Part shown: positions 17,022-25,817 of the stretch, piece after piece | How the letters are laid out: every line of letters begins with the position of its first letter | Numbering within the stretch: position 1 is the stretch's first letter | Position numbers and translations under genes: made by a program | Assembly: GCA_964449375.1 (NCBI GenBank) | Contig: CAYVAS010000007.1 | Location: 7,845-71,844 of the forward strand | Reading direction: 5' to 3' | Length of the DNA stretch: 64,000 bases | From: JAFDWI01 sp964449375 | Lineage (GTDB): Bacteria; Actinomycetota; Acidimicrobiia; Acidimicrobiales; Iamiaceae | The notes under the pieces: model-generated | Seen by the model: the letters and a program-made list of their open reading frames with translations, nothing else | Told to the model about the DNA's origin: nothing | The model's database searches: none

Positions 17022-18290
17022 ATGTTCTCCCGGTCCCGTCCTGTCCTGGTCGCCGTCCTGGGATCACTGTTGGTCACGGCGATCGTGTCGGCAGCGGTCG
17101 TCCCCGTGAGCGGGGCGTCGCCCTCGCCGGGCCCGGACAATCCCTGGTTGGACCGGCGGGTGGTCGCGGTCGCGCATGCCGGTGGCGAGGACGAGACGCC
17201 CCAGGAGACGTTGTTCTCCTACGGCGAAGCCGACGCGGCGGGGGTCCACGTGCTGGATCTGGACGTGCGACTGAGCTCCGACGGCGTGCCCGTGGTGATC
17301 CACGACGAGACCGTGGACCGCACCACCAGCGGCACCGGCCGGGTCGATTCGTTCACCGCGGCTGAGCTCGGAGCGCTCGACGCGGCCCACTGGTTCAGTC
17401 CGGACTGCGGGGTCTGTCACGGGCTCCCCGCCTCGGAGTACCCCTACCGGGGAGTGCGGACCGGGGCGGTCGCCCCTCCCCCGGGATACGCCCCGGAGGA
17501 CTTCGGCGTGCCGACCCTGGAGCAGGTCTTCCAACGCTTCGGTGACACCTACTACTCGATCGAGATCAAGGAGGATCCGGACTACGGGCAGCTCGCCTCC
17601 AAGACCGCGGCACTCATCGCGGACCACGGCCTGACCGACCGCACCGTGGTCTCGGCCTTCGCCGACCCGATCATCGAGGCGTTCCGCAACGTGGCGCCCG
17701 AGGTGTCCACCGCGGCCACCCTCGGCGAGGTCACGAACTTCTTCCTTGCGGGCACGGTCCCCGAAGACGCCCAGATGCTCCAGGTGCCCCCCGCCTACGA
17801 CCTCGGCGGGACGCTCATCACCGTGGTCACGCCCGAGTTCGTCCAACGCGCGCACGATGCCGGGCTGGCGGTGTGGGTCTGGATGAACCACCGCTCCGAA
17901 CAGAACACCGACTTCTACGGTGAGCTGCTCGAAATGGGCGTCGACGGACTCAACGTGTCCCGGCCGGCGCTGCTCATGGAGCTGCTGGCCCGACGTGGCG
18001 ACGCCTGGGTGCCGCCGACGACCACGGTCCCGGAGCCGGTCCCCACCGGAGTCGGCCCGATCCTGACATCGCCATCCACGGCCCCGGGCGTGCCGTCCAC
18101 GACGCTGAGCACACCCGCTCCGACGCCGTCCGGCCCGTCGACGACCGCGCCAGAACCCACCCCGGCGCCCACGACCGGGGAACCGACCACGACTCAGGAC
18201 CCGGGTCGGGTGGGGACCGCCGACGGGCACACCGAACCGCCCGCCGGCCCGGCACAGCCGGTCAGGGCCACGCCCGCCTACACCGGCTGA
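17022..18290 (+). CDS. secreted glycerophosphodiester phosphodiesterase with Pro/Thr-rich tail
   Basis: This 422-residue protein has an N-terminal signal (hydrophobic residues about 8-28, then GASPSPGP). The GDPD domain runs from about 45-335 with HAGGEDETPQET, HDETVDRTT and EIKED, matching the metal and substrate residues of the family. It hydrolyses glycerophosphodiesters to sn-glycerol-3-phosphate and an alcohol. The last 80 or so residues are rich in Pro, Thr and Ser, like a cell-wall spacer or a glycosylated tail, and no sortase motif was seen. GGAGG about 11 bases before the ATG fixes the start. The next gene is a cytoplasmic paralogue. Confidence 0.88.
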   Translation: MFSRSRPVLVAVLGSLLVTAIVSAAVVPVSGASPSPGPDNPWLDRRVVAVAHAGGEDETPQETLFSYGEADAAGVHVLDLDVRLSSDGVPVVIHDETVDRTTSGTGRVDSFTAAELGALDAAHWFSPDCGVCHGLPASEYPYRGVRTGAVAPPPGYAPEDFGVPTLEQVFQRFGDTYYSIEIKEDPDYGQLASKTAALIADHGLTDRTVVSAFADPIIEAFRNVAPEVSTAATLGEVTNFFLAGTVPEDAQMLQVPPAYDLGGTLITVVTPEFVQRAHDAGLAVWVWMNHRSEQNTDFYGELLEMGVDGLNVSRPALLMELLARRGDAWVPPTTTVPEPVPTGVGPILTSPSTAPGVPSTTLSTPAPTPSGPSTTAPEPTPAPTTGEPTTTQDPGRVGTADGHTEPPAGPAQPVRATPAYTG

Positions 18291-18292
18291 CC

Positions 18293-19066
18293 ATGCCGGC
18301 GAGCGCATGGCCCGTGCTGGACCAACCGGGCCCGTTGGCCTTCGCGCACCGGGGCGGAGCCGGTGACTGGCCCGAGAACACGATGCCCGCCTTCGAGCAC
18401 GCGGTCGCACTGGGGTACCGCTACGTGGAGACCGACGTGCACCTCACCGCCGACGGGGTGCTCCTGGCCTTCCACGACAGCCATCTGGACCGGCTCACCG
18501 ACGGCACCGGCACGATCGAATCGACCGACCACGCAACGATCCAGAAGCTCCTGGTCGAGGGCCGTGAGCCGATTCCGTTGCTCGAGGACATCCTGGGCAC
18601 CTGGCCCGAGCTCCGCGTCAACATCGACCCCAAACACGACCGTGCTGTCGATGCGCTCGCCGAGGTCATCGGCCGGACGGGCAGCATCGACCGGGTGTGC
18701 GTCGGTGCTTTCAGCGACCGGCGCCTGGCCCGGCTGCGGGCCCTGCTCGGTCCCCGGCTGTGCACCGCGTTGGGGCCACGGGGCGTCGCCGCGCTGCGGG
18801 GTGCGTCCTGGCGGCTCCCGGCGCCGGGCACCACCGCCGGCTGCGCCCAGGTGCCCCGGGCGATGGGCGCGGTGCCGATCGTGGACGAAGCCTTCATCGC
18901 GACCGCACACGACCGCGGTCTGCAGGTGCACGTGTGGACGATCGACGATCCCGACGAGATGCACGAGCTGCTCGACCTGGGCGTCGACGGGATCATGACC
19001 GATCGTCCCGGCGTGCTCCGCGACGTGCTGGTCGCCCGCGGCGTGTGGGCTTCGGACGGCTCCTGA
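18293..19066 (+). CDS. glycerophosphodiester phosphodiesterase, cytoplasmic
   Basis: This 257-residue compact GDPD (UgpQ-like) starts 3 bases after the secreted paralogue stops, so both lie on one transcript. Catalytic blocks are AHRGGAGDWPENT (H19 and the Glu), ETDVHLTADG, FHDSHLDRLTDG and the C-terminal VDGIMTDRPG. No signal peptide is present. The pair may process glycerophosphodiesters in two compartments. Its stop codon is part of an 8-bp stem shared with the convergent crotonase gene. Confidence 0.92.
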   Translation: MPASAWPVLDQPGPLAFAHRGGAGDWPENTMPAFEHAVALGYRYVETDVHLTADGVLLAFHDSHLDRLTDGTGTIESTDHATIQKLLVEGREPIPLLEDILGTWPELRVNIDPKHDRAVDALAEVIGRTGSIDRVCVGAFSDRRLARLRALLGPRLCTALGPRGVAALRGASWRLPAPGTTAGCAQVPRAMGAVPIVDEAFIATAHDRGLQVHVWTIDDPDEMHELLDLGVDGIMTDRPGVLRDVLVARGVWASDGS

Positions 19067-19083
19067 GACGGGCCGGTCTCAGG
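19062..19083. terminator. stem-loop between convergent genes
   Basis: A perfect 8-bp inverted repeat (cctgagac / gtctcagg) with a 6-base loop spans both stop codons: TGA of the phosphodiesterase (19064-19066) and TGA of the crotonase on the minus strand (19081-19079). No U-tract follows, as is common in GC-rich actinobacteria. It probably ends transcription in both directions. Confidence 0.5.
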
Positions 19084-19927
19084 GGTCCACGAACACCGGG
19101 TCGCGCTGTTCCAGGTGGGCCATGGTCGCCTCGACCTGGTTCGGGGACCCGATCAACTCCTCCATCAGTCGGGACTCCTCCCGGTACGACTCGGCCAGTG
19201 AGCGGTGGCTCGCCGCGTTGCACAGTGCCTTGATCCCCCGGATCGCCTGCGGGTTCTTGCCGGCGATCACCTCGGCCAGTGCCATCGCATCGGCGTGTGG
19301 GTCGTCGCTGAGGTGGGTGGCGATGCCGGCCTCCACCGCCTCGGTGCCGCTCAAGATCCGGCCGGTGAAGGCCAGTTCCTTGACCACGTCGAGGCCACAG
19401 AGACGGACGAGCTGGGGAATCCCGGTCATGTCGGGCAGCAGCCCCCAGCGGATCTCGAGGACCGACCACTTGGCATCGGGAGCGGTGAACCGGATGTCGG
19501 CGCCCAGCGCGATCTGCAGACCACCGCCGAAGACCGGACCGTGGCCGGCCATGATCACCGGTACCTCGAGTTCGGTCCACTGGTGGGCGACCTGCTGGAA
19601 CACGTTGGTGATCCGTCCCGGAAGTCGCTCGGTGATCGGACCGGCCAACGCGGCGAACCGTTCGTGCGCCTCGGCGAAGTCCGGGTCGGGTTCCTGAACG
19701 GGAGCGCCGGCGATGGCGCCGAGACTGGAGGCGTCGAGACCCGCGCAGAACCCCCGCCCGGCTCCCGAGAGCACCACGACCCGGACCGAGGAGTCCGCCG
19801 CCAGGGTCTCACTCGCCTGGATCAGACCGTCGAACATCGGCGTGTCCAGGGCATTCAGCTTGTCGGGACGGTTGAGGTGGACATCGGCGATGCCCGCATC
19901 GACCGAGATCGTCACACGGGGTTCCAT
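19079..19927 (-). CDS. enoyl-CoA hydratase/isomerase (crotonase) family
   Basis: This 282-residue crotonase has oxyanion-hole segments GAGRGFCAGLD (about 55-65) and GHGPVFGGGLQIALGADIRF (about 124-143). The LEIRWGLLPD stretch that follows carries acidic residues in the catalytic region. The lack of a clear E144-type Glu after the GGG segment makes an isomerase or dienoyl-CoA-type activity as possible as hydratase. The ATG at 19927 is preferred to the upstream one at 19963 because the family begins at MEPRVTI. It belongs to lipid or aromatic acid degradation in general; the pathway is not fixed. Confidence 0.87.
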   Translation of the reverse strand: MEPRVTISVDAGIADVHLNRPDKLNALDTPMFDGLIQASETLAADSSVRVVVLSGAGRGFCAGLDASSLGAIAGAPVQEPDPDFAEAHERFAALAGPITERLPGRITNVFQQVAHQWTELEVPVIMAGHGPVFGGGLQIALGADIRFTAPDAKWSVLEIRWGLLPDMTGIPQLVRLCGLDVVKELAFTGRILSGTEAVEAGIATHLSDDPHADAMALAEVIAGKNPQAIRGIKALCNAASHRSLAESYREESRLMEELIGSPNQVEATMAHLEQRDPVFVDP

Positions 19928-20013
19928 CGGGACAGTCTGGCCCACACCGGGGACAGCTGCCATCCTGGAAGGTGGCCTCGACCCCGTCAGGGTGAGGGAG
20001 TGCGACCGTCACG

Positions 20014-21261
20014 ATGAGCCCGAATCTCCACACCGGCGGAGCGACCTACCGGCGGCTGGCCGCGTCCGCTGCGCTGATGTGGCTCGTATGCATCGGCGCC
20101 GCCACGCCCGCTTCGTTGCCGGGGGAGCCCGGGGACCCGACCCGGCCCTCCGGCGTGGCCCACATCTCACCGGAGCTCGACGACGTCCCGGTGTCCGGGG
20201 CCCCCTATGAGCAGGCGGTGGCAGCCACCGACCGGGCGCGGACCGACCTGGCAACGGGAGAGGAACGGTTGGCGGCGGCAACCACCCGCGCCGGACAGCT
20301 CGAGGCCCGACGGGTCGAGCTGGTCGCGCTCATCGATTCCGACTCCGAGAAGCTGGAGCGGACCAGGGCCACCATCGCGGAGTTGCGCTCCCTGCTCAAG
20401 CAGCTCGCGCTGCAGGCCTACGTGGGCGCGGGTGACACCGCCGCGGCCGACGCGGCACTGACCTTCGACACCGACGCCTACCTGGAGGACCGCACCCCCC
20501 TGCGACTTCGCGAAGCGGTCACATCGTCCACCCACGCCGACTTCGTCGAGCAGATCGAGGTCGCGGACCGGGTCGGCGCCCGACTGGAGGCCAACCGTGC
20601 GGCGCTGGTGGAGAACACCGCCGAGCGTGAGGCGACTGCCGCGGAGGGGGCCTCCGCCGAGGCCGCGATCGAAACGGCCAGCGGGGAGCTGCGGGCGGCC
20701 CTTTTGCGGCTCCGTGACACCCGGGCGCTTGCGCTCGTGGACGGTACCGACCTGCCACTGGTGGCCCTCGATGCCTACGTGAATGCCGAGCGCATCGCGC
20801 GGGTGCGGACCCCGGGTTGCCATCTGCACTGGTCGCTGCTGGCCGGGATCGGTCGCATCGAGTCCGGTCAGGGAACCCACGGCGGGGCTGCATTGCGACC
20901 CGACGGGACCCTCACCCGCCCGATCACCGGGGTGGCGCTCGACGGCACCAACGGCAACGAGGAGATCCGGAATCCCGACGGCAGTTACATGCGGGCCCAG
21001 GGACCGATGCAGTTCCTGCCTTCGACCTGGGCAAGTGTGGCGATCGACGGCGACGGCGACGACGTCACCGACATCCAGAACCTCTACGACGCGGCTGCCT
21101 CGGCGGGTGCCTATCTGTGCCGCAACTCGGTGGATCTGTCGACCGTGGCCGGCCTGCGTCGGGCGGTCCTGTCGTACAACTTCTCGGGCAGCTACGTGGA
21201 GGCGGTCCTGCGCGCGATGCGCGACTACGCCGAGGCCGTCCCGGCCCTCGACGGCAGCTGA
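20014..21261 (+). CDS. secreted coiled-coil lytic transglycosylase (MltB-like catalytic domain)
   Basis: This 415-residue exported protein has a signal-like segment (about residues 14-32), then a long coiled coil (about 65-240). The C-terminal lytic transglycosylase domain (about 265-405) contains GRIESGQG with the catalytic Glu, GPMQFLPSTW and an NFSGSY motif. Such enzymes cleave peptidoglycan between MurNAc and GlcNAc to form anhydro products. Coiled-coil fusion is typical of actinobacterial cell-wall remodelling enzymes and may localise the domain. Its last 37 bp overlap the convergent TPR gene. Confidence 0.88.
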   Translation: MSPNLHTGGATYRRLAASAALMWLVCIGAATPASLPGEPGDPTRPSGVAHISPELDDVPVSGAPYEQAVAATDRARTDLATGEERLAAATTRAGQLEARRVELVALIDSDSEKLERTRATIAELRSLLKQLALQAYVGAGDTAAADAALTFDTDAYLEDRTPLRLREAVTSSTHADFVEQIEVADRVGARLEANRAALVENTAEREATAAEGASAEAAIETASGELRAALLRLRDTRALALVDGTDLPLVALDAYVNAERIARVRTPGCHLHWSLLAGIGRIESGQGTHGGAALRPDGTLTRPITGVALDGTNGNEEIRNPDGSYMRAQGPMQFLPSTWASVAIDGDGDDVTDIQNLYDAAASAGAYLCRNSVDLSTVAGLRRAVLSYNFSGSYVEAVLRAMRDYAEAVPALDGS

Positions 21262-22160
21262 TCCTCACTGGCAGCGTCGGCCACCACCGCCGGCTGCTGG
21301 GTGGAGGTGCCCGGGGGAGACGGGATGCCCACCCCGGCGTCCTCGGCGCGCAGGCGGTATCTGGCGGCCTCGTCGGTGCGCCCCATCGTGGTGAGCAGGG
21401 TGGAGATGTTCGCGTCGCACTCGGCTGCGCTGTGGCGCGCGTCGCACTCTGCGAAACGGTGTCGGGCCACCGCGAAGCGGCGCCCGGCCTCGGCCAGACG
21501 GTTGGCGTCGTAGAAGATCACGCCGAGGTTCTGGTCGCACGACGCGGCCTCCTCGGGCATGTCGATGGCCAGAAAGATGTCCCGGGCCTCGGTGAGGTAC
21601 TCCGCAGCGTCGTCGAGGGCTCCGAGGTCGTGCAGGACGAATCCGAGATTGTGGTCACAGGCTGCCACGCCCACCCGGTCACGGATCCCCAGGAACGCTT
21701 CGCGAGCGGCGACGAAGCCGGTCACGGCTTCATCCGCGCGGCCCAGGTCCGCGAGCAGGACCGCCCGGTCGTGACCCAGGGTGGTCACCACGTCTTCGGG
21801 TGCCCGGTCGGCGAGCAGCTCGATCGCCTCGTTCTGGTCGGCGAGCGCCTCGGTGAACCGACGCGGCGTCCGGAGCACCCCGGCGCGGATCGCCAGGAGC
21901 CGCCCACGGGTCTGGGGATGGGTCCGGGTCGACGCCGCATCCAGCACGGTGTCCAGCAGTGCAACCACCGTCGACCAGTGTCCCGCAGCGACCAGCGGCG
22001 CCGCCAGGTGCGCGAGCACGGTGGTGGCCGAACGGACCGCTTCGGCGGCCACCAGATCCTCGATCGTGCGCACCGACAGGGCGACCGCTTCGTCGACGCG
22101 CGCGGCCTGAAGATGGGCCTGGATCTTCTCGAGGGCGGCGCGGGGTTCGAGGGTGGACAT
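21225..22160 (-). CDS. tetratricopeptide repeat protein
   Basis: This 311-residue all-helical protein contains repeated TPR-like units, for example AACDHNLGFVLHDLGALDDAAEYL and similar units at 40-residue spacing, with a Pro/Thr-rich C-terminal tail. No enzyme domain, signal or membrane segment is present. TPR arrays usually act as protein-binding scaffolds, so the partner is unknown. The start is the ATG at 22160, with a TAGAAT box 13 bases upstream (complement of 22174-22179). The 3' end overlaps the transglycosylase gene by 37 bp in convergent orientation. Confidence 0.8.
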   Translation of the reverse strand: MSTLEPRAALEKIQAHLQAARVDEAVALSVRTIEDLVAAEAVRSATTVLAHLAAPLVAAGHWSTVVALLDTVLDAASTRTHPQTRGRLLAIRAGVLRTPRRFTEALADQNEAIELLADRAPEDVVTTLGHDRAVLLADLGRADEAVTGFVAAREAFLGIRDRVGVAACDHNLGFVLHDLGALDDAAEYLTEARDIFLAIDMPEEAASCDQNLGVIFYDANRLAEAGRRFAVARHRFAECDARHSAAECDANISTLLTTMGRTDEAARYRLRAEDAGVGIPSPPGTSTQQPAVVADAASEDQLPSRAGTASA

Positions 22161-22244
22161 GGCTCGAAAAACGATTCTATGGAGCCGCCGCCGGCGCCGC
22201 CCACTCGGCGTCACCGACCGGGTACAGTCCGGTCCCAGTGGCGT

Positions 22245-22273
22245 TTGACACTCCCGCCCGACGGCTCTACCGT
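22245..22273 (+). promoter_or_regulatory. sigma-70-type promoter for the oligopeptide transporter operon
   Basis: TTGACA (22245-22250), a 17-base spacer and TACCGT (22268-22273) form the best full promoter in the window. Transcription would start near 22280, leaving a leader of about 150 bases before the permease gene. The 271-bp spacer 22161-22431 holds nothing else I can recognise apart from the divergent TPR promoter. Confidence 0.55.
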
Positions 22274-22431
22274 GCCAGCTTTCACATACTCGCCGATGTC
22301 GGGCGTCGACCCGGGACCGGGCCGGTGATGATCTCGGCCCCACCGGGCCGGTTCTGTACGAGAGTGATACTTCAGGGGATCTATCAACAGATGCGTCGAC
22401 AGCAGCACAGCCACCCCCCCGCCTCCAGCGG

Positions 22432-23544
22432 ATGCCGGTGGACACCCCGGGATCTGCCCGCGTGAAGCTCGCCCGCCAGATCGGACTCAAGCTGCTCCGG
22501 CTCGTCGGTGCGGTGTTCGCGGTCTCGCTGCTGACGTTTCTGCTCGCGCACGAGATCCCGGGTGATCCCACCGCGATCATCCTCCAGGACAAGGTCAACC
22601 AGATGGTGCCCTGCGGCGAGTCGCTGCTGGGTGAGACCGTCGACTGCGACGAGTTGTCCGACAGCGTCGTCCACCCGGAGGGGACCGAGGCACCGGGTGC
22701 GATCGTGTCGGTGTGTGAAGCCGACGAGTGCGTCATCGCCGCCGACGCTCTCCGCAACCAACTCGGTCTGGACGAACCGGTCCTGGTGCAGTACTTCAGT
22801 TGGTTGGGCGACGCGGTCACCGGCGACTTCGGGGTCACCTTCGACACCCAACCCCGTCCGGTGTGGCCCCAGATCGCCGAGGCGATCCCTCCGACCCTGG
22901 AGCTGATGATCCTGGCGATGATCCTGTCGCTGGTCATCTCGATTCCCCTGGGCATCTACAGCGCGTACCGAGAGAACCGTCTCGGCGACCGGATGGTCAC
23001 CGCCGGCAGTTTCCTGTTCGTGGCCATCCCCAACTTCGTGCTGGCGATCTTCCTGATCCTGATCTTCGTGACCTGGCTGGACATGGTGAAGTCCGTCTAT
23101 GTCCCCTGGAGCGACGGGGTCTGGGAGAACCTCAAGACCCTCGCGATCCCCGCGGTCGCCCTCGCGATGGGCATGGCCGCGGTCTACCAGCGGCTGCTGC
23201 GCTCCGACATGATCGCGACGCTCCAGGAGGACTTCATCCTCATGGCCCGCGCCAAGGGGTTGCCCACCTGGCGGATCCTGCTGCAGCACGCGCTGCGCCC
23301 CTCGTCGTTCTCGTTGCTCACGGTGCTGGGCATCAACGTGGGGACCCTGATCGGCGGCACCGTCATCATGGAAGTCATGTTCTCGATCTCGGGTATCGGA
23401 AAGTTGATCACCAAGAGCATCTACATCCGGGACTATCCCACCATCCAGGCGGTGGTGGTGTTGATCGCGGCGGTGTACGTCACGGTCAACGTGATCACCG
23501 ACATCCTCTACAGCGTCCTCGACCCGAGGATCCGACATGCCTGA
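22432..23544 (+). CDS. oligopeptide/dipeptide ABC transporter permease, DppB-like
   Basis: This 370-residue inner-membrane permease begins with the DppB signature helix (LLRLVGAVFAVSLLTFLLAHEIPGDPT, read as a pattern across residues 22-50). It continues with the binding-protein-dependent transport domain (about 150-365) and the EAA loop near MARAKGLPTWRIL. Between the first helix and the LGLDEPVLVQY block there is an insertion of about 35 residues with four Cys, longer than usual. The ATG at 22432 is used; a GTG at 22462 is an alternative. The stop overlaps the DppC-like start by 8 bp. Confidence 0.9.
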   Translation: MPVDTPGSARVKLARQIGLKLLRLVGAVFAVSLLTFLLAHEIPGDPTAIILQDKVNQMVPCGESLLGETVDCDELSDSVVHPEGTEAPGAIVSVCEADECVIAADALRNQLGLDEPVLVQYFSWLGDAVTGDFGVTFDTQPRPVWPQIAEAIPPTLELMILAMILSLVISIPLGIYSAYRENRLGDRMVTAGSFLFVAIPNFVLAIFLILIFVTWLDMVKSVYVPWSDGVWENLKTLAIPAVALAMGMAAVYQRLLRSDMIATLQEDFILMARAKGLPTWRILLQHALRPSSFSLLTVLGINVGTLIGGTVIMEVMFSISGIGKLITKSIYIRDYPTIQAVVVLIAAVYVTVNVITDILYSVLDPRIRHA

Positions 23545-24604
23545 GACCATCACCCTGGAACCGGTGGAACCGGACGACGAGGCCACCGAAGCGTCGACCG
23601 CGAACGGAAGCCGAAAGAAGAAGAAGCCTCTGGGCTTCTCGTTCTGGTTGGCGGTGGGCTGGATCGGGCTCATCGTCTTCGGCGCGGTGTTCCAGCCGGT
23701 GCTGCCTCTGCAGTCCACCACCGAACCCGACGCCTGCTCGACGTATGCGGCGACCATGGAGAACACCGGGATCAGCGGGACCGCGGCCCAGCTCTACGAC
23801 CTGGCGCTCGCCGACTCTCCCCAGCACGCCCAGCAACTCGCCAACGAGGGCGTGACGCCCCCGCCGGAAGCCGTCGCCGACTGCCCCAACCCGACCCTGG
23901 ACTCCAAGACCAACGCCTACCCGAGCACCCGGCACTGGCTGGGTACCGACTCGGCCGGTCGGGACACCTTCGCCCGGATCGTGGCCGGTGCCCAGGTCGC
24001 CCTGCTCGTGGGTGTCGTCGCCGTGGGCGTCGGCATGATCCTGGGCACGCTCATCGGCCTGGTCGCCGGATACTTCCGAGGCGCCACCGAAGGCCTCATG
24101 ATGACGGTGGTCGACATCGCCCTGGCCTTCCCGGCGCTGATCCTGGCCATCGCGATCGTGGCCTTCAGAGGCCAGTCGTTGTTCAACGTGTGCGTGGCGA
24201 TTGCCGTGGTGGCCACGCCCGGGTTCGCGCGCCTGGCGCGCAGCGCGACCCTGACGTTCTCCGAACGCGAGTTCGTGATGGCGGCCCGGGTGATGGGGGC
24301 ATCGAATGCACGAATCATCTTCCGTGAGCTGCTCCCGAACGTGGCCCTGCCCGTCCTCGCGTTCTACCTGTTGGCCGTGGCGATCGCGATCGTGGCGGAA
24401 GGTGGTCTGGCGTTCCTGGGCCTGTCGGTGCCGCCGCCGTCGCCCAGTTGGGGAACGATGATCCAGGATGGGTACAACGTCATCAACCAGGCGCCGATCG
24501 TGGTGATCATCCCCTCTCTGGTCATGTTCTTCACGGTGTTGGCGTTCAACTACATCGGCGACCGGTTCCGCGAACGGTTCGACGTGAAGGAAGCAGCATT
24601 GTGA
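23537..24604 (+). CDS. oligopeptide/dipeptide ABC transporter permease, DppC-like
   Basis: This 355-residue permease has a charged N-terminus (KKKK), a first helix at about 35-52, then an unusually long outer segment (about 55-130) with two Cys before LGTDSAGRDTFAR, the standard DppC motif. The transport domain spans about 140-350, with the EAA loop at AARVMGASNARII. It pairs with the DppB-like protein to form the channel. Translation is coupled through an 8-bp overlap. A 40-bp gap separates it from the first ATPase gene. Confidence 0.92.
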   Translation: MPETITLEPVEPDDEATEASTANGSRKKKKPLGFSFWLAVGWIGLIVFGAVFQPVLPLQSTTEPDACSTYAATMENTGISGTAAQLYDLALADSPQHAQQLANEGVTPPPEAVADCPNPTLDSKTNAYPSTRHWLGTDSAGRDTFARIVAGAQVALLVGVVAVGVGMILGTLIGLVAGYFRGATEGLMMTVVDIALAFPALILAIAIVAFRGQSLFNVCVAIAVVATPGFARLARSATLTFSEREFVMAARVMGASNARIIFRELLPNVALPVLAFYLLAVAIAIVAEGGLAFLGLSVPPPSPSWGTMIQDGYNVINQAPIVVIIPSLVMFFTVLAFNYIGDRFRERFDVKEAAL

Positions 24605-24644
24605 ACCTCATCGCACAGGTGGCAGCGGCCGGGAAGGTCGCCCC

Positions 24645-25817
24645 GTGAGCCGCGAACGGGTGGCGACCCCCACCGGAGCGCCGCGGACCGGCCTGGAATC
24701 ACTCGGCCTGCAACCCGTGCCCGACGCGCCCTTGCTGGCCATCGACGACCTCGAGTCGCACTTCGAGATGGACGCGGGCACCGTGCGCGCCGTGGACGGC
24801 GTCTCGCTGCAGGTGAACCGGCGCCAGACACTGGGCATCGTGGGCGAGTCCGGATCGGGCAAGACCGTGCTGAGCCGCTCGGCGATGGGACTGCTCCAGG
24901 CCAGCAACCTCACCCAGCGGGGCGAGGTGCGCTACCAGGGTCACGACATCATCGCGATGCCCGAGAACGAGCGTCGGCGCCTCTGGGGCACCGAGATGGC
25001 GATGGTCTTCCAGGACCCGATGACCTCGCTCAACCCGGTCATGAAGATCGGCCGTCAGATCACCGAGTCGTTGCGGTACCACCTGGGCATGTCCAAGGCC
25101 GAGGCCCGGGAGACCGCGCTGGCCGGGCTCAAGGCGGTGGGCATCCCGGCAGCCGAACAGCGGATCGACGAGTACCCCCACCAGCTCTCCGGAGGGATGC
25201 GCCAGCGGGTCACGATCGCCGTGGCCCTGGCGTGTGGGCCCAAACTGCTGTTCGCGGACGAGCCCACCACCGCCCTGGACGTGACCGTCCAGGCCCAGAT
25301 CCTGGACCTGCTCGACCACGAGCGGCGGGAACGCAACATGGGGATGATCCTGGTCACCCACGACCTGGGGGTCGTCGCGGGCCGCGCCGACGTGGTCGCG
25401 GTGATGTACGCGGGCCAGGTCGTCGAGGTTGCGCCGACCAAGGAGTTGTTCACCAACGTGCGGATGCCCTACACCGAGGCGCTGTTGCGGGCCATCCCCA
25501 AGTTGAACCAGTCCAGCCACACCAAGTTGAACGTCATCGAGGGTCGCCCGCCGGACCTGATCAACCCGCCCAAGGGTTGCCGGTTCTCACCGAGGTGTCC
25601 CTACGTGCAGCCCAAGTGCCGGGTCGAGGAACCCCCTCTGATCGAATCGGCCACTCCGGGCCATCACTACCGCTGCTGGTTCCCAGTCAACTCGTCCAGC
25701 GCCGCCACCGGTGCCGGCGACGACGGCGGTACCCCGGTGACCGCGCCGCCTCCCCCGAAGGCACCCGCGCAGAACCCGCCCGCCGAGAGCCCTGACGGAA
25801 CGGAGGATTCGGCATGA
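24645..25817 (+). CDS. oligopeptide ABC transporter ATP-binding protein, DppD-like
   Basis: This 390-residue ATPase has Walker A GESGSGKT (about 67-74), Q-loop VFQDPMTSLNP, signature LSGGMRQR, Walker B LLFADEPTTALD and the H-loop VTHD. The C-terminal oligopeptide-transporter zone has the Cys-containing CRFSPRCPYVQPKCRVEEP segment typical of DppD/OppD. A Pro-rich tail of about 40 residues follows. The GTG start at 24645 fits the family N-terminus. Its stop overlaps the DppF-like start (ATGA). Confidence 0.92.
   Translation: MSRERVATPTGAPRTGLESLGLQPVPDAPLLAIDDLESHFEMDAGTVRAVDGVSLQVNRRQTLGIVGESGSGKTVLSRSAMGLLQASNLTQRGEVRYQGHDIIAMPENERRRLWGTEMAMVFQDPMTSLNPVMKIGRQITESLRYHLGMSKAEARETALAGLKAVGIPAAEQRIDEYPHQLSGGMRQRVTIAVALACGPKLLFADEPTTALDVTVQAQILDLLDHERRERNMGMILVTHDLGVVAGRADVVAVMYAGQVVEVAPTKELFTNVRMPYTEALLRAIPKLNQSSHTKLNVIEGRPPDLINPPKGCRFSPRCPYVQPKCRVEEPPLIESATPGHHYRCWFPVNSSSAATGAGDDGGTPVTAPPPPKAPAQNPPAESPDGTEDSA

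Noticed and set aside
18040..18240. Pro/Thr codon repeats read as a DNA repeat array
   Set aside because: They encode a low-complexity protein tail without a fixed period, not a CRISPR or tandem array.
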